Notes: generated by a model from the letters alone, not told the origin. 64,000 nucleotides of DNA from Gammaproteobacteria bacterium (GCA_019911805.1 JAIOJV010000077.1:124001-188000); one strand, 5' to 3'; positions 37,648-46,941 are shown, counted from the stretch's first letter. Numbers and translations: made by a program.

Positions 37648-39567
37648 ATGTGCAGTGGTTCGAGCGCCGGGCGAGGTTCGAGGCGCAGCTGGACAGACAT
37701 TCCGATGATCGCTATTGCAGCGCTGCTGACGCACCTGCTGCTGGTGGTACCCAGCCTGTCAGTGGCCCACACGGAACTCCCGGAAATCGTTACCAGGGAA
37801 ACCGGCCAGGCCGCCACTGCGGCCCCCGGTTATGGACAGCTCGGGTTCACTGCCCCCGTCCCGGGAAGCTATTTTCTTCCGGTGATAAAGGCGGCGGCCG
37901 ATGGTGTGGTGCTTGCATCGAGCGGCGAACCCACCACCCTTCATGATCTCTACGACGACAAGATCGTCGTACTCAGTTTTATCTACAGTTCCTGCACCGA
38001 TGCAAACGGCTGCCCCTTGGCAACGTTCGTTCTGCATCAGCTGAAGGCCCGGCTGGAGAAGGATCCCGATCTGGCGGGCTCCGTGAAGCTGCTGAGTCTC
38101 AGCTTCGATCCGGAGCGGGATACTCCGGAGGTGATGCGTCTCTATGAGAACGGGATTCCGGACGGTGCCACGGAGTGGAAGTACGTGACCACGGCATCGG
38201 CCGCGGCGTTGGATCCGATCCTGGCATCCTATGGCCAGACCATCCAGAAGGAACTCGCTGCGGAGGGCGCGCGCGCGGGTTCGATAGCGCACGTCTTGCG
38301 GGTCTATCTCATCGACGCCCAACAGAGAATACGTAACATCTACAGTGTCTCGTTTCTCCATACCGACGTCATCCTGGCGGATATCCGTACGCTGGCGCTG
38401 CCGGGTGGTGGTCTGGAGCCGCGACAGTCTGCGGTGGCAGACGCGACGACCAGCGCGATCGATGCCAGACTCGCCCGGGTTCACAACCCACCGCTGGGGC
38501 TTCCGGCCACGAACACGGCCGGTGGTACGACGGCCGACCGCGCGCTGTTCAAGCTGGGAGAAACGCTGTTCTTCGAAAGGCGCCTGACGGCCAACTCCTC
38601 CTTGTCGTGTGCTCACTGCCATATCCCCAGTCAGGGATTCACCAGTAATTCCATGGCCAGGGCCATTGGTTTCGAGGGACGCAGTCTGCGGCGCAATGCC
38701 CCCAGCCTGTACAACGTGGGCTACATGAAACGCCTGTTTGTGGATGGCAGGGAGTTTTCGCTCGAGGCCGCGGTATGGGACGAGTTGTTGAATTATGCGA
38801 CGACCGGCAATCGTGACGTTGGGGGTATGCTATCCAGAATCGAGGCGGTCGAGGGGTATGCGGTGTTGTTCGAGCAGGCGTTCCCGGGTGTGGGGGTCTC
38901 CATGCAGACGGTATCGGATGCCCTGGCAGCCTACATGCGAACCCTCGTTGCGGCGGACTCGCCGTTCGATCGCTGGCGTTACGGCGGGCAGGCCGATGCG
39001 ATCAGCGCCTCGGCAAGGCGGGGCTTCGATCTGTTCACTGGCAAGGCAGGCTGCGCGGCATGCCATACGGTGGGGCCGAAGGACGCGTTATTCACGGACA
39101 ACAAGCTGCACAACACCGGAATCGGCTGGTACAGATCCATGCATGATGACGATAAACCGCCAAGAATCGTCATTGGTTCTGATGTTGTCATCGAGGTCGA
39201 CCAGGATGCATTGGCCGGTACGGAAGAGCAATCCTTCAATGATCTGGGTTTGTATGAGGCCACCCAGCATCCGGATGACCGCTGGGCCTACAAGACCCCT
39301 TCGTTACGCAATGTCGCACGGACCGCACCCTACATGCATGATGGATCGATGGCTTCGCTGGAGGAGGTCGTCGAGTACTACGATCGCGGCGGATTCGCGC
39401 ATGAATTCATCGATGAGAGAATCCGTCCGCTGGGATTGACGGGGCAGGACAAAGCCGATCTGGTGGAATTCATGCAGACACTGACGGGGAGCAATGTCGA
39501 TGCACTGGCGCAGAGGATAACGACCGACGGGTTCACCCGCGGATCACGTGGACTGCCCGAGAGGTGA
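37648..39567 (+). CDS. SCO1/SenC - MauG fusion protein
   Basis: A 639-residue protein that joins two modules normally encoded by separate genes in mtoX loci. After a membrane-targeting segment (about 18-40) comes a SCO thioredoxin-like domain (about 65-255): Cys116 and Cys122 in SSCTDANGCPLA (a CX5C spacing; CX3C is typical of SCO) and His215 in SIAHVLRVYLID, the copper-ligand triad. A MauG/cytochrome c peroxidase domain follows with haem sites CAHCH (residue 321) and CAACH (residue 469), ending PYMHDGSMASLEEVVEYYD. It probably inserts copper into MtoX and carries out the MauG-type maturation or peroxide reaction. GGAGG supports the start. The stop overlaps the next ATG. Confidence 0.88.
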   Translation: MCSGSSAGRGSRRSWTDIPMIAIAALLTHLLLVVPSLSVAHTELPEIVTRETGQAATAAPGYGQLGFTAPVPGSYFLPVIKAAADGVVLASSGEPTTLHDLYDDKIVVLSFIYSSCTDANGCPLATFVLHQLKARLEKDPDLAGSVKLLSLSFDPERDTPEVMRLYENGIPDGATEWKYVTTASAAALDPILASYGQTIQKELAAEGARAGSIAHVLRVYLIDAQQRIRNIYSVSFLHTDVILADIRTLALPGGGLEPRQSAVADATTSAIDARLARVHNPPLGLPATNTAGGTTADRALFKLGETLFFERRLTANSSLSCAHCHIPSQGFTSNSMARAIGFEGRSLRRNAPSLYNVGYMKRLFVDGREFSLEAAVWDELLNYATTGNRDVGGMLSRIEAVEGYAVLFEQAFPGVGVSMQTVSDALAAYMRTLVAADSPFDRWRYGGQADAISASARRGFDLFTGKAGCAACHTVGPKDALFTDNKLHNTGIGWYRSMHDDDKPPRIVIGSDVVIEVDQDALAGTEEQSFNDLGLYEATQHPDDRWAYKTPSLRNVARTAPYMHDGSMASLEEVVEYYDRGGFAHEFIDERIRPLGLTGQDKADLVEFMQTLTGSNVDALAQRITTDGFTRGSRGLPER

Positions 39568-40859
39568 TGGCGATGCGAAGACTGATTCTCTATGGCTCGT
39601 TGCTGGGGTGCTGGGGCGTGGCAGCGGCGGCGGTGGATGGACCCGGCGATTACCGTGGTAACTACGATGACCCGGAGTACGAGACGCGCTCCCGCCCCCT
39701 GGTCGAACGTGTGGGTGAGGCGGTCGATCTGATCGACCGGGCGAGGGCCCAGTCGCTGGGCCTGCCCCCAACCGAAATACCGACGGACAACCCCCTCACG
39801 AAAGCATCCGTACAACTGGGCAGAAAGCTCTTCTACGACCGTCGATTGTCCTTGAATGGCACCCAGTCGTGTGCCATGTGCCATATCCCGGAACAGGGAT
39901 TCACCAACAACGAACTGGCGATTGCGGTGGGTACGGAGGGCCGTAGTGTCGGGCGTAATACACCGACCCTCTACAACGTCGCCTATCAGCAGATGTTCTT
40001 TCATGACGGTCGCGAGTCGAGTCTGGAAAATCAGGCCTGGCAGCCGATTCTGCATCCCAATGAGATGGCCGCACCTTCCATCGGGCTGGTCGTCGAGCGG
40101 CTGCGTACGCTACCCGATTATCGGGGTCTGTTCGAGGCGGCGTATGGCGGAGAGCCCGCCAATATGAACACCGTGAGCAAGGCGCTCGCGAGCTATCAGC
40201 GCGTCCTGGTAGTCGGTAATTCACCTTTTGATCAATGGTATTACGGTGGGCATGAGGATGCCATGTCACCGGCTGCGCAGCGGGGTTTCAAGCTGTTCAG
40301 CGGCAAGGCGGCGTGCATCACCTGTCACACGGTCGGGTCCGAATACGCAGTATTCTCCGACAACAAGTTGCATAACACCGGCAATGGCTACCGCCACGCG
40401 ATGAAGATCGAACAGCCGCAACATGCGAAAGTGCTGATCGCTCCCGGGGTGTATTTCGAGTTCGGACCGGAGGTGTTCGAGGAGCTGGGTGGGGAGCGCC
40501 ACAATGATCTGGGGCGGTACCTGGTGACCGGAAATCCGGATGACCGCTGGAAATTCAAGACGCCTTCGCTCAGGAATGTCGCGCTGACGGCGCCGTATAT
40601 GCATAACGGGGTATTCGCCACACTGGAAGAAGTCGTTGAATTCTACGATGGAGGCGGTGTGCCGAACGAACTTCTGAGCCCGCTCATCAAGCCGCTTGGC
40701 CTGTCTGCCGAGGAGAAGGTGGATCTGGTGGCGTTGCTCAAGGCATTGACGGGCGAATACGAGCTACTCGTCAGAGACGCGTTTGCGGCACCGGTAGGGG
40801 ATTTCGAGAAAGGCGGTCTCGATACGGTCCATTTCGGCAAGGAATATACGCCGCAATAG
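39567..40859 (+). CDS. MauG / cytochrome c peroxidase-like dihaem protein
   Basis: A 430-residue exported protein (signal peptide about 1-22) with haem motifs CAMCH (102) and CITCH (250), plus ERLRTLPDYRGLFEAAYGG and the PYMHNGVFATLEEVVEFYDG ending typical of the family. It is translationally coupled to the SCO-MauG gene (TGATG). Two paralogous dihaem domains in series at one mtoX locus suggest one for post-translational maturation and one for scavenging the H2O2 that MtoX forms, but which does which cannot be told from sequence. Confidence 0.88.
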   Translation: MAMRRLILYGSLLGCWGVAAAAVDGPGDYRGNYDDPEYETRSRPLVERVGEAVDLIDRARAQSLGLPPTEIPTDNPLTKASVQLGRKLFYDRRLSLNGTQSCAMCHIPEQGFTNNELAIAVGTEGRSVGRNTPTLYNVAYQQMFFHDGRESSLENQAWQPILHPNEMAAPSIGLVVERLRTLPDYRGLFEAAYGGEPANMNTVSKALASYQRVLVVGNSPFDQWYYGGHEDAMSPAAQRGFKLFSGKAACITCHTVGSEYAVFSDNKLHNTGNGYRHAMKIEQPQHAKVLIAPGVYFEFGPEVFEELGGERHNDLGRYLVTGNPDDRWKFKTPSLRNVALTAPYMHNGVFATLEEVVEFYDGGGVPNELLSPLIKPLGLSAEEKVDLVALLKALTGEYELLVRDAFAAPVGDFEKGGLDTVHFGKEYTPQ

Positions 40860-40876
40860 GGATGAAGCACCCATGT

Positions 40877-40911
40877 ACGCCAGTCCATCGTGCCGCTGTA
40901 TGCACTGGCGT
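40877..40911. terminator. hairpin between convergent mtoX and fhc operons
   Basis: ACGCCAGT (40877-40884) pairs with ACTGGCGT (40904-40911) in the 99-base gap between the convergent CcP and SCO genes. A T-run is missing on both strands, so termination would be inefficient or Rho-assisted. Confidence 0.4.
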
Positions 40912-40958
40912 GGGACATCGGCGGTCGTGTCTGACCGATCGTCCCTCTGGCCATTGCG

Positions 40959-41582
40959 TCACCTGGAGGGCAACAGTGTCCGTACCCGTTCGACGACGAC
41001 ATCGGTCGGTGTGCCATAGGGGATCGCCTGTACCAGTGTGCCCTGTGGATTCAGGATGTACAGGTCGCTGGTGTGGTCTACGACATAATTCCCGCTGTCC
41101 GTCTTCCCCTCATACCGATAGGAGGTATGGTAACGGCGAGCCAACTGCCTCAGGGCGTCCTGGCTGCCGGTAACGCCGATGATGGAGGGGTGGAAGTAAT
41201 CCGTGTAGCGCCGCAGGATCTCGGGCGTGTCTCTGCCCGGATCGACCGAGACGAAGATGGGCTGGATCATGTTCGCGTCGTCACCCAGGCGGTTCATCAG
41301 GGCCTTCACGCTCAGCAGGGTGGTCGGACACACGTCCGGACAGGATGTATAACCAAAAAAAAGGACCACGACCTTGCCACGGGTAGTGGCGATACGGAAG
41401 GGATTACCCTGTTCGTCGATCAGTGTAAACGCGTCGTTGGGCGGTGTATCCGGGGCAGCAGCGATCGATGCCGATCCGGTCGCCATGCACAACCATACGG
41501 CGAACAGCAATTGCAGGGAGCCTGCGCGAGCCATGGAGATCAGTGGTCCTGGCATGGTGATGTCCATCGGGATTGCCTGCAT
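40959..41582 (-). CDS. SCO1/SenC-family copper chaperone
   Basis: A 207-residue protein with an N-terminal export segment (about 17-42) and a thioredoxin-like SCO domain: FFGYTSCPDVCPTTLLSV with the classic CX3C pair (about 79-83), VSVDPGRDTPE, and the His in VVDHTSDLYILNPQG (about 168). It should deliver Cu(I) to a periplasmic or membrane cuproprotein. It is the last gene of the minus-strand unit fhcB-A-D-C, fae paralogue, SCO. Its placement there, convergent with mtoX, suggests it also serves methanethiol oxidation. Several ATG codons near the start leave the exact N terminus open. Confidence 0.88.
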   Translation of the reverse strand: MQAIPMDITMPGPLISMARAGSLQLLFAVWLCMATGSASIAAAPDTPPNDAFTLIDEQGNPFRIATTRGKVVVLFFGYTSCPDVCPTTLLSVKALMNRLGDDANMIQPIFVSVDPGRDTPEILRRYTDYFHPSIIGVTGSQDALRQLARRYHTSYRYEGKTDSGNYVVDHTSDLYILNPQGTLVQAIPYGTPTDVVVERVRTLLPSR

Positions 41583-41660
41583 CGTTCATCCGCCCACGGC
41601 AGGGACATCGTCATCCGGAATCGGATGTGGAGGCGCGCGCGGGTGGCGTCGCCATGACGG

Positions 41661-42218
41661 TTATAATTCGCCATCCAGCCCGAGCTGATAGTTCTCATGG
41701 ACTATGGCGTCCTGATTCTCCAGCAACCATTCGATGGTCGGTTCATTCTGCAGAGCCTTGTGGATGGCCCTGGACATGGCCGCCCTATGGACATCGAACA
41801 GCGTTTTATGATCGATCCTTTCAAGCTTCAGGATATTCGGATCGAGCCATACTGAAACGATGATCCCCAGGCCATAGACATGTTCGCGTGCAATGTCACC
41901 GTAGCGAACGGCATCGAGGACGCCGTTGGCGATGGCGGCCTGTACCGTGCCCATGAGTATGTTCGTATAGGCTTCGTCCTTGACGGTGACCTTGCTCACC
42001 ATCAGGGTGGCAGGGCGTACCTGAACATCGGGATTCAGAATGGCCAGAACCCTGGAATGGCCCTTGGTCTGGTCGCCGAGCAGGGTCGCGAAGGCGTACC
42101 CCACCGGCCCATCCAGTGCGCCGATGACGACCTCTGGTTCGGCACAGAGTTCTACCGGTTCGGCATCGCCGAGGGCTTCACCGATACGCATGACGATTCG
42201 ATTGTGCATGGCAGACAT
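41661..42218 (-). CDS. Fae paralogue lacking the catalytic histidine
   Basis: A 185-residue member of the formaldehyde-activating enzyme family: FATLLGDQTKGHSRVLAILN, DVQVRPATLMVSKVTVKDEA and AAIANGVLDAV align with true Fae. In the canonical Fae of this window the active histidine sits in [10 protein letters not shown]; the equivalent here is ELCAEPEVVIG, so the histidine is Glu by alignment. It resembles the Fae2/Fae3 paralogues known in methylotrophs, which have uncertain roles. It has an extra C-terminal stretch ending YQLGLDGEL. Position between fhcC and the SCO gene suggests a pterin- or formaldehyde-binding regulatory or carrier role; this is inference. Confidence 0.85.
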   Translation of the reverse strand: MSAMHNRIVMRIGEALGDAEPVELCAEPEVVIGALDGPVGYAFATLLGDQTKGHSRVLAILNPDVQVRPATLMVSKVTVKDEAYTNILMGTVQAAIANGVLDAVRYGDIAREHVYGLGIIVSVWLDPNILKLERIDHKTLFDVHRAAMSRAIHKALQNEPTIEWLLENQDAIVHENYQLGLDGEL

Positions 42219-42251
42219 TGGCCTCCGTAACGATCAAATGAATAAGGCTGT

Positions 42252-43076
42252 TCAGTGCCTGGATGGCACCAGGATCTCGGCCCTGCCGATACCACTCAGA
42301 TCACCACAATAGCGTCTGCTGCGGCTGGTGAACTCCAGCGTCCGGGCAATATCCGCATCGATATCCCTCAAGGCCGGCCAGAACAGGCGCAGGAATACGA
42401 GCTCATGGGTGCCGCAGTCCACCCAGGTGGCGGGCAGTGGATCGGGCGGCTGGGCCAGAATCAGTGTGCCACGCCGCATCGCATGGCCGACGTAGGGGCC
42501 GGTACGCCCCATGATCAGAATCGTACCGGCGATCATGCGTGTGCCGCCATACGCGCCGGCGTCCCCGGAGACCACGATGAGACCTCGCCGCAGGCGATCA
42601 CCGACGCGGTCTCCCACGTTTCCGTGGATGCACAGGATGCCTCCGCGCATACCCTGCATCTCGCCCGTCCGCGGAGCACCGGCGTAGTCGCCACAATTGC
42701 CGTGGATGTCGATGCGGCCGTTGCGCAATCCGCACGCGGCAAAATTACCCACATTTCCGTGTACCGTGATGTGACCGCCGCGTTGACCGAGGCCAAGGTA
42801 ATCGCCGGCATCCCCATCGACATCGATACGGCCTGACGTCATGCCCGCGCCTATACCATGCAGCGCGGCGCAGCTGTTGTGGATATGGATGTGAGTCGAA
42901 TCGGTCCCGGATACGTCGAACAGGTCGCCGAGCCGGACATTGCGGTTCCCGTACCCGAGCCGCAGATCGGCGATCCGTGTGGGATCCGTGTTCTTTTCGG
43001 CGACCGCGCACAGCGGGCTGAGATCGATGGCGAAAGCCGGTGCGGCGCGCAAGGAAAGGGTGATGGGCGTCGTCAC
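42252..43076 (-). CDS. fhcC: formyltransferase/hydrolase complex subunit C
   Basis: A 274-residue beta-helical protein of the FmdC/FwdC and glutamate synthase C-terminal type: repeated turns such as GRIDVDGDAGDYLG, GHITVHGNVGNFAACG, GRIDIHGNCGDYAG and GGILCIHGNVGDRVG (about 100-190). It is the structural subunit C of the Fhc complex, which converts formyl-H4MPT to formate. The GTG start at 43076 overlaps the fhcD stop (GTGA), which fixes the start choice. No enzymatic residues are expected in this subunit. Confidence 0.92.
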   Translation of the reverse strand: MTTPITLSLRAAPAFAIDLSPLCAVAEKNTDPTRIADLRLGYGNRNVRLGDLFDVSGTDSTHIHIHNSCAALHGIGAGMTSGRIDVDGDAGDYLGLGQRGGHITVHGNVGNFAACGLRNGRIDIHGNCGDYAGAPRTGEMQGMRGGILCIHGNVGDRVGDRLRRGLIVVSGDAGAYGGTRMIAGTILIMGRTGPYVGHAMRRGTLILAQPPDPLPATWVDCGTHELVFLRLFWPALRDIDADIARTLEFTSRSRRYCGDLSGIGRAEILVPSRH

Positions 43077-43990
43077 GCCATGACCTCCCGGAGATGGAAA
43101 TGAAACTGCCCGAGCTTGCCACCATAGTTTCCGGCGGACACACGCCGGATACCGGCCGTCGACCCGAGTGCGCACACCGCCTCGATGCCGGCACGCATTG
43201 CGGCCCTGACATCGGTGTCCGCCAGGCCGTTGACGACGATCTCCAATACGGACATTTCATCCGGTAACAACCTGGACGCCGTGATTCCGCGCAGGGTCGG
43301 ACAGAACTGGTGATTGGTGGAGGCGGGCAAGGCGGCATATTTGGATCCCACCTTGGACCCGGACCGCACGATGCCGCCGGGAAAGGGCATGATCACGTTG
43401 GGGATACGGCGCATCGCGACAACCGCCGCTTCGCATGCGGTCAGGGCCTGTTCCTGGGAGGCTGCCAACACGATGAAGTTCCCGCCGCCCACGGCATCCC
43501 CATAGGCGGTCCGTTCTTCGCATACGAACTCCCCATCCATGACGGGTATGCGCCAGTAGCGTCGCTCACCGATCAGCTTGGAGATCTGGAAGCCGTCGCC
43601 GAAGAAGCGGATATTGCGGCCCAGATTGATCGTCTTGGCGCCTTCCATTCCGGCATATACGGCGCTGGACGGTGACGTGAGGATGCACTGGCCGACGCGG
43701 CGCTCCAGTTGCTTTTCCAGATCCTTCGCCGACATGCCGAAAAGCAGCACCGACACACCGGGGCGGCCATCCGGGGTCTGGTCGATCCCGAGGGTGGCTT
43801 CGATGCCGGCCTCGATGCCGCTGCCGATGACCGATGTGGCGAATCCGGTCATCGTCACCGCGGCGTTCCGGGCCCAGGTCTCGTTGAGCGCGGTAATGAT
43901 CACCCGCGTGGCCTTCATGCCGAAGGCCTCCGCGAAGGTGTCTTCGATGGTGACGCCGTTGATGATCACTTTGATTCCCGTCGCCCGCAC
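43073..43990 (-). CDS. fhcD: formylmethanofuran:H4MPT formyltransferase (Fhc subunit D)
   Basis: A 305-residue Ftr-type protein with IKVIINGVTIEDTFAEAFGM at the N terminus, AVTMTGFATSVIGSGIEAGI (about 44-63), TPDGRPGVSVLLFGMS, and the C-terminal GNYGGKLGQFHFHLREV. It transfers the formyl group from formyl-H4MPT to methylofuran. GTG start at 43990, overlapping the fhcA 3' end by 25 bases, and a GTGA overlap with fhcC indicate tight operon coupling. Length is normal for the family (about 300). Confidence 0.95.
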   Translation of the reverse strand: MRATGIKVIINGVTIEDTFAEAFGMKATRVIITALNETWARNAAVTMTGFATSVIGSGIEAGIEATLGIDQTPDGRPGVSVLLFGMSAKDLEKQLERRVGQCILTSPSSAVYAGMEGAKTINLGRNIRFFGDGFQISKLIGERRYWRIPVMDGEFVCEERTAYGDAVGGGNFIVLAASQEQALTACEAAVVAMRRIPNVIMPFPGGIVRSGSKVGSKYAALPASTNHQFCPTLRGITASRLLPDEMSVLEIVVNGLADTDVRAAMRAGIEAVCALGSTAGIRRVSAGNYGGKLGQFHFHLREVMA

Positions 43991-45642
43991 GCCACCGGCA
44001 TGACTTCGCTGCCGATGCCACCGCTCATTTCGTCGGCACTGATCTTGAAGTTGTCCAGGCTCACGGTGTGGTAGCGGTCGAAGTAGGATTTCAGATGTTT
44101 CTCGATGCCCCGATCGAACTCCGGGCGCACGGCATGCGTCCGACCGGGCACGAGCCCACAGACCTCACCATGGCGGACGACCAGCTCCCCATCCTTGAAT
44201 ACGTAGGCGGGCCTGCCGAACATGGCCTCCCGGTCCGGCAGATCGTCATACACGGCGATATCGGCCCATGCACCCGGCGCCAGGTGACCGCGGTCCTGCA
44301 GTCCCAGAATACGGGCGGGGCCGGAGCGGGTCATGATGGCAATTTCGTAGAGGGAATAGTCCCGGCGCAGGCCGGCAAGACGGGAGTGCGCGGCCACATC
44401 GGGATGGATCCGCTGGAGTTGATCTTCACGGAAGCTGTGATCCATGAGCAGGCGGATGAGGTGCGGGTAGCTCGTGAACGGGGCGCCGTTGGGGTGGTCC
44501 GTGGTCAGGAACACCCGCCACGGGTCGTCAATCATCAGGAACAGCTCGAGACCGATCGCCCACTGCATGGCGTTGACGAAATTCTGGTCCCGATACCGAA
44601 ACGGGACTACGCCGCAACCGGCCTCACATTCGATATCGGTGCAAATCCACTTGCGTGGGTGCGCATGCCGGTGATTGGCATGCTGATGCATGGTGTCGGC
44701 GGATATCGTCACCGTCTGGCCAAACATGATCTGGCCGATGTCTACGCTGATATTCTGGTTCCTGTTAACGGCCTCCGCGATCTCGGCGGCGGCCGATGAG
44801 AAGCCTCTGTCACCTTCCGTGCCATAGCTGTGGAACTGCACGTGCGTGATATGCAGCGGCAGGCCTTCGGCGGCAGCCATCGTTTCCAGGGTGGTCCGGT
44901 AGTTGCCGGGAACACCGAGATTGCTCGCATGGATGTGCAGTGGATGAGGCACCCCGAGTTCGTGCAGCGCGCGACTCAGCCGTTGCACGATCTGTCGCGG
45001 CGTAACCTCGTAGTAGGGATTTCTCTCGTCTACGTCGAGTTTCCGCTGATTGAATTTGAAGGCGTTGATACCGCCAGGGTTGACAGCCTTTATGCCGACG
45101 CATTGCGTGGCGTGGAGTGTCCATGCCACGTAGTCGTTGATGGCCTCCTGGTCGGCGCCATCGGAGAGCATGCGCAGCAGAAAGTCATCATTGCCGAGGA
45201 TCGCGTAGCCACCGGTGTCCAGGAGCAGTGTATCGGCCATCTCCATGTGGGATTGGCGTGCATTGATCGGCAGTACCGCGGGCTCGAAGGCGGCCGTATA
45301 ACCCATTTCCGCGTAGCGATATCCCGTAAGCAGCGTCGTTGGCGTGGCGTGACTGCAACCGGAGCGTAACAGTCCGTGCCGTTCACTGGGGTTCTCGCGG
45401 CAGAACTCGGGCAGGAGTGTACGGGCGATGTTGACCTTGCCACCGCCGATGTGCGTGTGGATGTCGATACCGCCAGACATGACCACCTTGCCGCGCAGAT
45501 CGTAGACGGTGCATTTCTCGTCACCGCTCACCGGCGCTTCTATGATGCGGCCAGCGCGTATATAAAGGTCACGGACCTGGCCATCGATGCCGTTCGTGGG
45601 ATCGTAGACCGTACCGGACTGGAGCTTTATGAGCATGGTCAT
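43966..45642 (-). CDS. fhcA: formyltransferase/hydrolase complex subunit A (formylmethylofuran hydrolase)
   Basis: A 558-residue zinc amidohydrolase. SGGIDIHTHIGGGKVNIART (about 56-75) supplies the first metal ligands His62 and His64; further His residues lie in HPLHIHASNLGVPG (about 232-245), LPLHITHVQFHSYG, and Asp in FLTTDHPNGAPF. It releases formate from N-formylmethylofuran and belongs with FmdA/FwdA. Unlike archaeal FmdA it functions here in the oxidative direction. It lies between fhcB (12-base gap) and fhcD (overlap). Confidence 0.95.
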   Translation of the reverse strand: MTMLIKLQSGTVYDPTNGIDGQVRDLYIRAGRIIEAPVSGDEKCTVYDLRGKVVMSGGIDIHTHIGGGKVNIARTLLPEFCRENPSERHGLLRSGCSHATPTTLLTGYRYAEMGYTAAFEPAVLPINARQSHMEMADTLLLDTGGYAILGNDDFLLRMLSDGADQEAINDYVAWTLHATQCVGIKAVNPGGINAFKFNQRKLDVDERNPYYEVTPRQIVQRLSRALHELGVPHPLHIHASNLGVPGNYRTTLETMAAAEGLPLHITHVQFHSYGTEGDRGFSSAAAEIAEAVNRNQNISVDIGQIMFGQTVTISADTMHQHANHRHAHPRKWICTDIECEAGCGVVPFRYRDQNFVNAMQWAIGLELFLMIDDPWRVFLTTDHPNGAPFTSYPHLIRLLMDHSFREDQLQRIHPDVAAHSRLAGLRRDYSLYEIAIMTRSGPARILGLQDRGHLAPGAWADIAVYDDLPDREAMFGRPAYVFKDGELVVRHGEVCGLVPGRTHAVRPEFDRGIEKHLKSYFDRYHTVSLDNFKISADEMSGGIGSEVMPVACGRRESK

Positions 45643-45654
45643 CCTTGAAGATGG

Positions 45655-46941
45655 TTACAGCATCTCCGTGATCCGGCTTACCACCGTATGGACATCCGGC
45701 AGGTCACACGAGCGCAGCTTTTTGAGTGGCAGTGTGGCCACACCATCGCACCGGTAGATATGCCCTTCATGATCGATGCCGGGGGTTGCAACCGGAATGA
45801 AAACCTTCGGATCACGGTCCAGCTGCATCGATGCCCGTCCGAGTACGATGGTGGGAAGTTCACCCGCGGGTGGCAGGCGGTCGGCAGCGTAGGCCGATAC
45901 CCAAAGTAGCAGATCGACGTGCTTCGCGGCGAGCAGCCGGGCAGCGCTGTATCGATGCAGGTCATACTCCGGGTGTCCGGTGGCGAGATTGACCCGCGTC
46001 GCATAGCCGGTCTGCCAGGTGCATACCTGCGCAAAGGTATGGTCACCATTGTTGCCGCCCAGTGGCAGGGCGGCACTCCGGGTCTTTTTGTTGAGATCAC
46101 GGGACAGATTGCAGATCGTCTGTATCGTCAGATCGGCATGCGGGAAGTCCAGATCGCCGGCCACCCAGGTGAAGACGCTGTAGACCGACTGACGCAACCG
46201 GTCCGCCAGCTGCTGCAGGTCGGCCATCGGGATCCCGTCGGTGGGGGTCAGGCGGTCAGTATTACCATTTAGAATGGCGCGCAGGGTGGTTGCCACATTC
46301 ACCAGATTCTGCGGTGCACTGGGGATGCGCACCACCTGTGACGGGTCTACCCCGGCGGGTAGCGGTTCATCCCCGATCAGATACAGGCGCCGGTTGGCGG
46401 TGGAATTGTCGAACAGTGTATCGACGTTCGAAAAACACCGTTCGTAGAATCGTGGCAGGCCGCTGCCGATACCCGCGCCGAAGACGACCAGCGTGTCGAC
46501 CCGGTTGCGGACTTCAGTGAGCGTCGTGGTGATCCAGCCGTTGTCCTGAACCGCGGCGAGATTGGTCGCCATGGCGTCACTGTTCATGTGATCCAGAATG
46601 GCGCCGATCCGGTCGGCCATGCGGGTGAGGGCGCGCGCACCATTGACGTCCGTGCCGAGTCCGGCAAACAGCGGCAGACGGGATTGCCGCAACAGGTCCG
46701 CGGCGTAGGCGATCGCCTCGTCCAGTGTGCAGGTATCGCCCTGGATCGTCGCTTGTCTGGCCAGTGCCGTGGCTGGCGGCAGGGGCGCGCCGAAGCCACG
46801 GCGACTCAGTTCGCAGCCATTGGCGACCACGTCGACCCTGCACCCTCGGGCCGTCAGTGTCAGGTCATCGCAACACAAGCCGCAGAAAGGGCACGCGACG
46901 TTCTCGAACCGGGTCTCGTTGGCCGTATTCATGTCCGACAT
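45655..46941 (-). CDS. fhcB: formyltransferase/hydrolase complex subunit B
   Basis: A 428-residue protein related to molybdopterin formylmethanofuran dehydrogenase subunit B: VACPFCGLCCDDL (cysteines 17, 20, 23 and 24) at the N terminus, SRRGFG, then LGRASMQLDRDPKVFIPVAT and a C-terminal HEGHIYRCDGVATLPLKKL. In bacteria the B subunit has lost the tungsten/molybdenum chemistry and serves a structural role. It is the first gene of the minus-strand fhc operon. The start at 46941 (MSDMN) is chosen over 46965; AGAGA lies just upstream. A sigma-54-like promoter lies about 100 bases ahead. Confidence 0.92.
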   Translation of the reverse strand: MSDMNTANETRFENVACPFCGLCCDDLTLTARGCRVDVVANGCELSRRGFGAPLPPATALARQATIQGDTCTLDEAIAYAADLLRQSRLPLFAGLGTDVNGARALTRMADRIGAILDHMNSDAMATNLAAVQDNGWITTTLTEVRNRVDTLVVFGAGIGSGLPRFYERCFSNVDTLFDNSTANRRLYLIGDEPLPAGVDPSQVVRIPSAPQNLVNVATTLRAILNGNTDRLTPTDGIPMADLQQLADRLRQSVYSVFTWVAGDLDFPHADLTIQTICNLSRDLNKKTRSAALPLGGNNGDHTFAQVCTWQTGYATRVNLATGHPEYDLHRYSAARLLAAKHVDLLLWVSAYAADRLPPAGELPTIVLGRASMQLDRDPKVFIPVATPGIDHEGHIYRCDGVATLPLKKLRSCDLPDVHTVVSRITEML

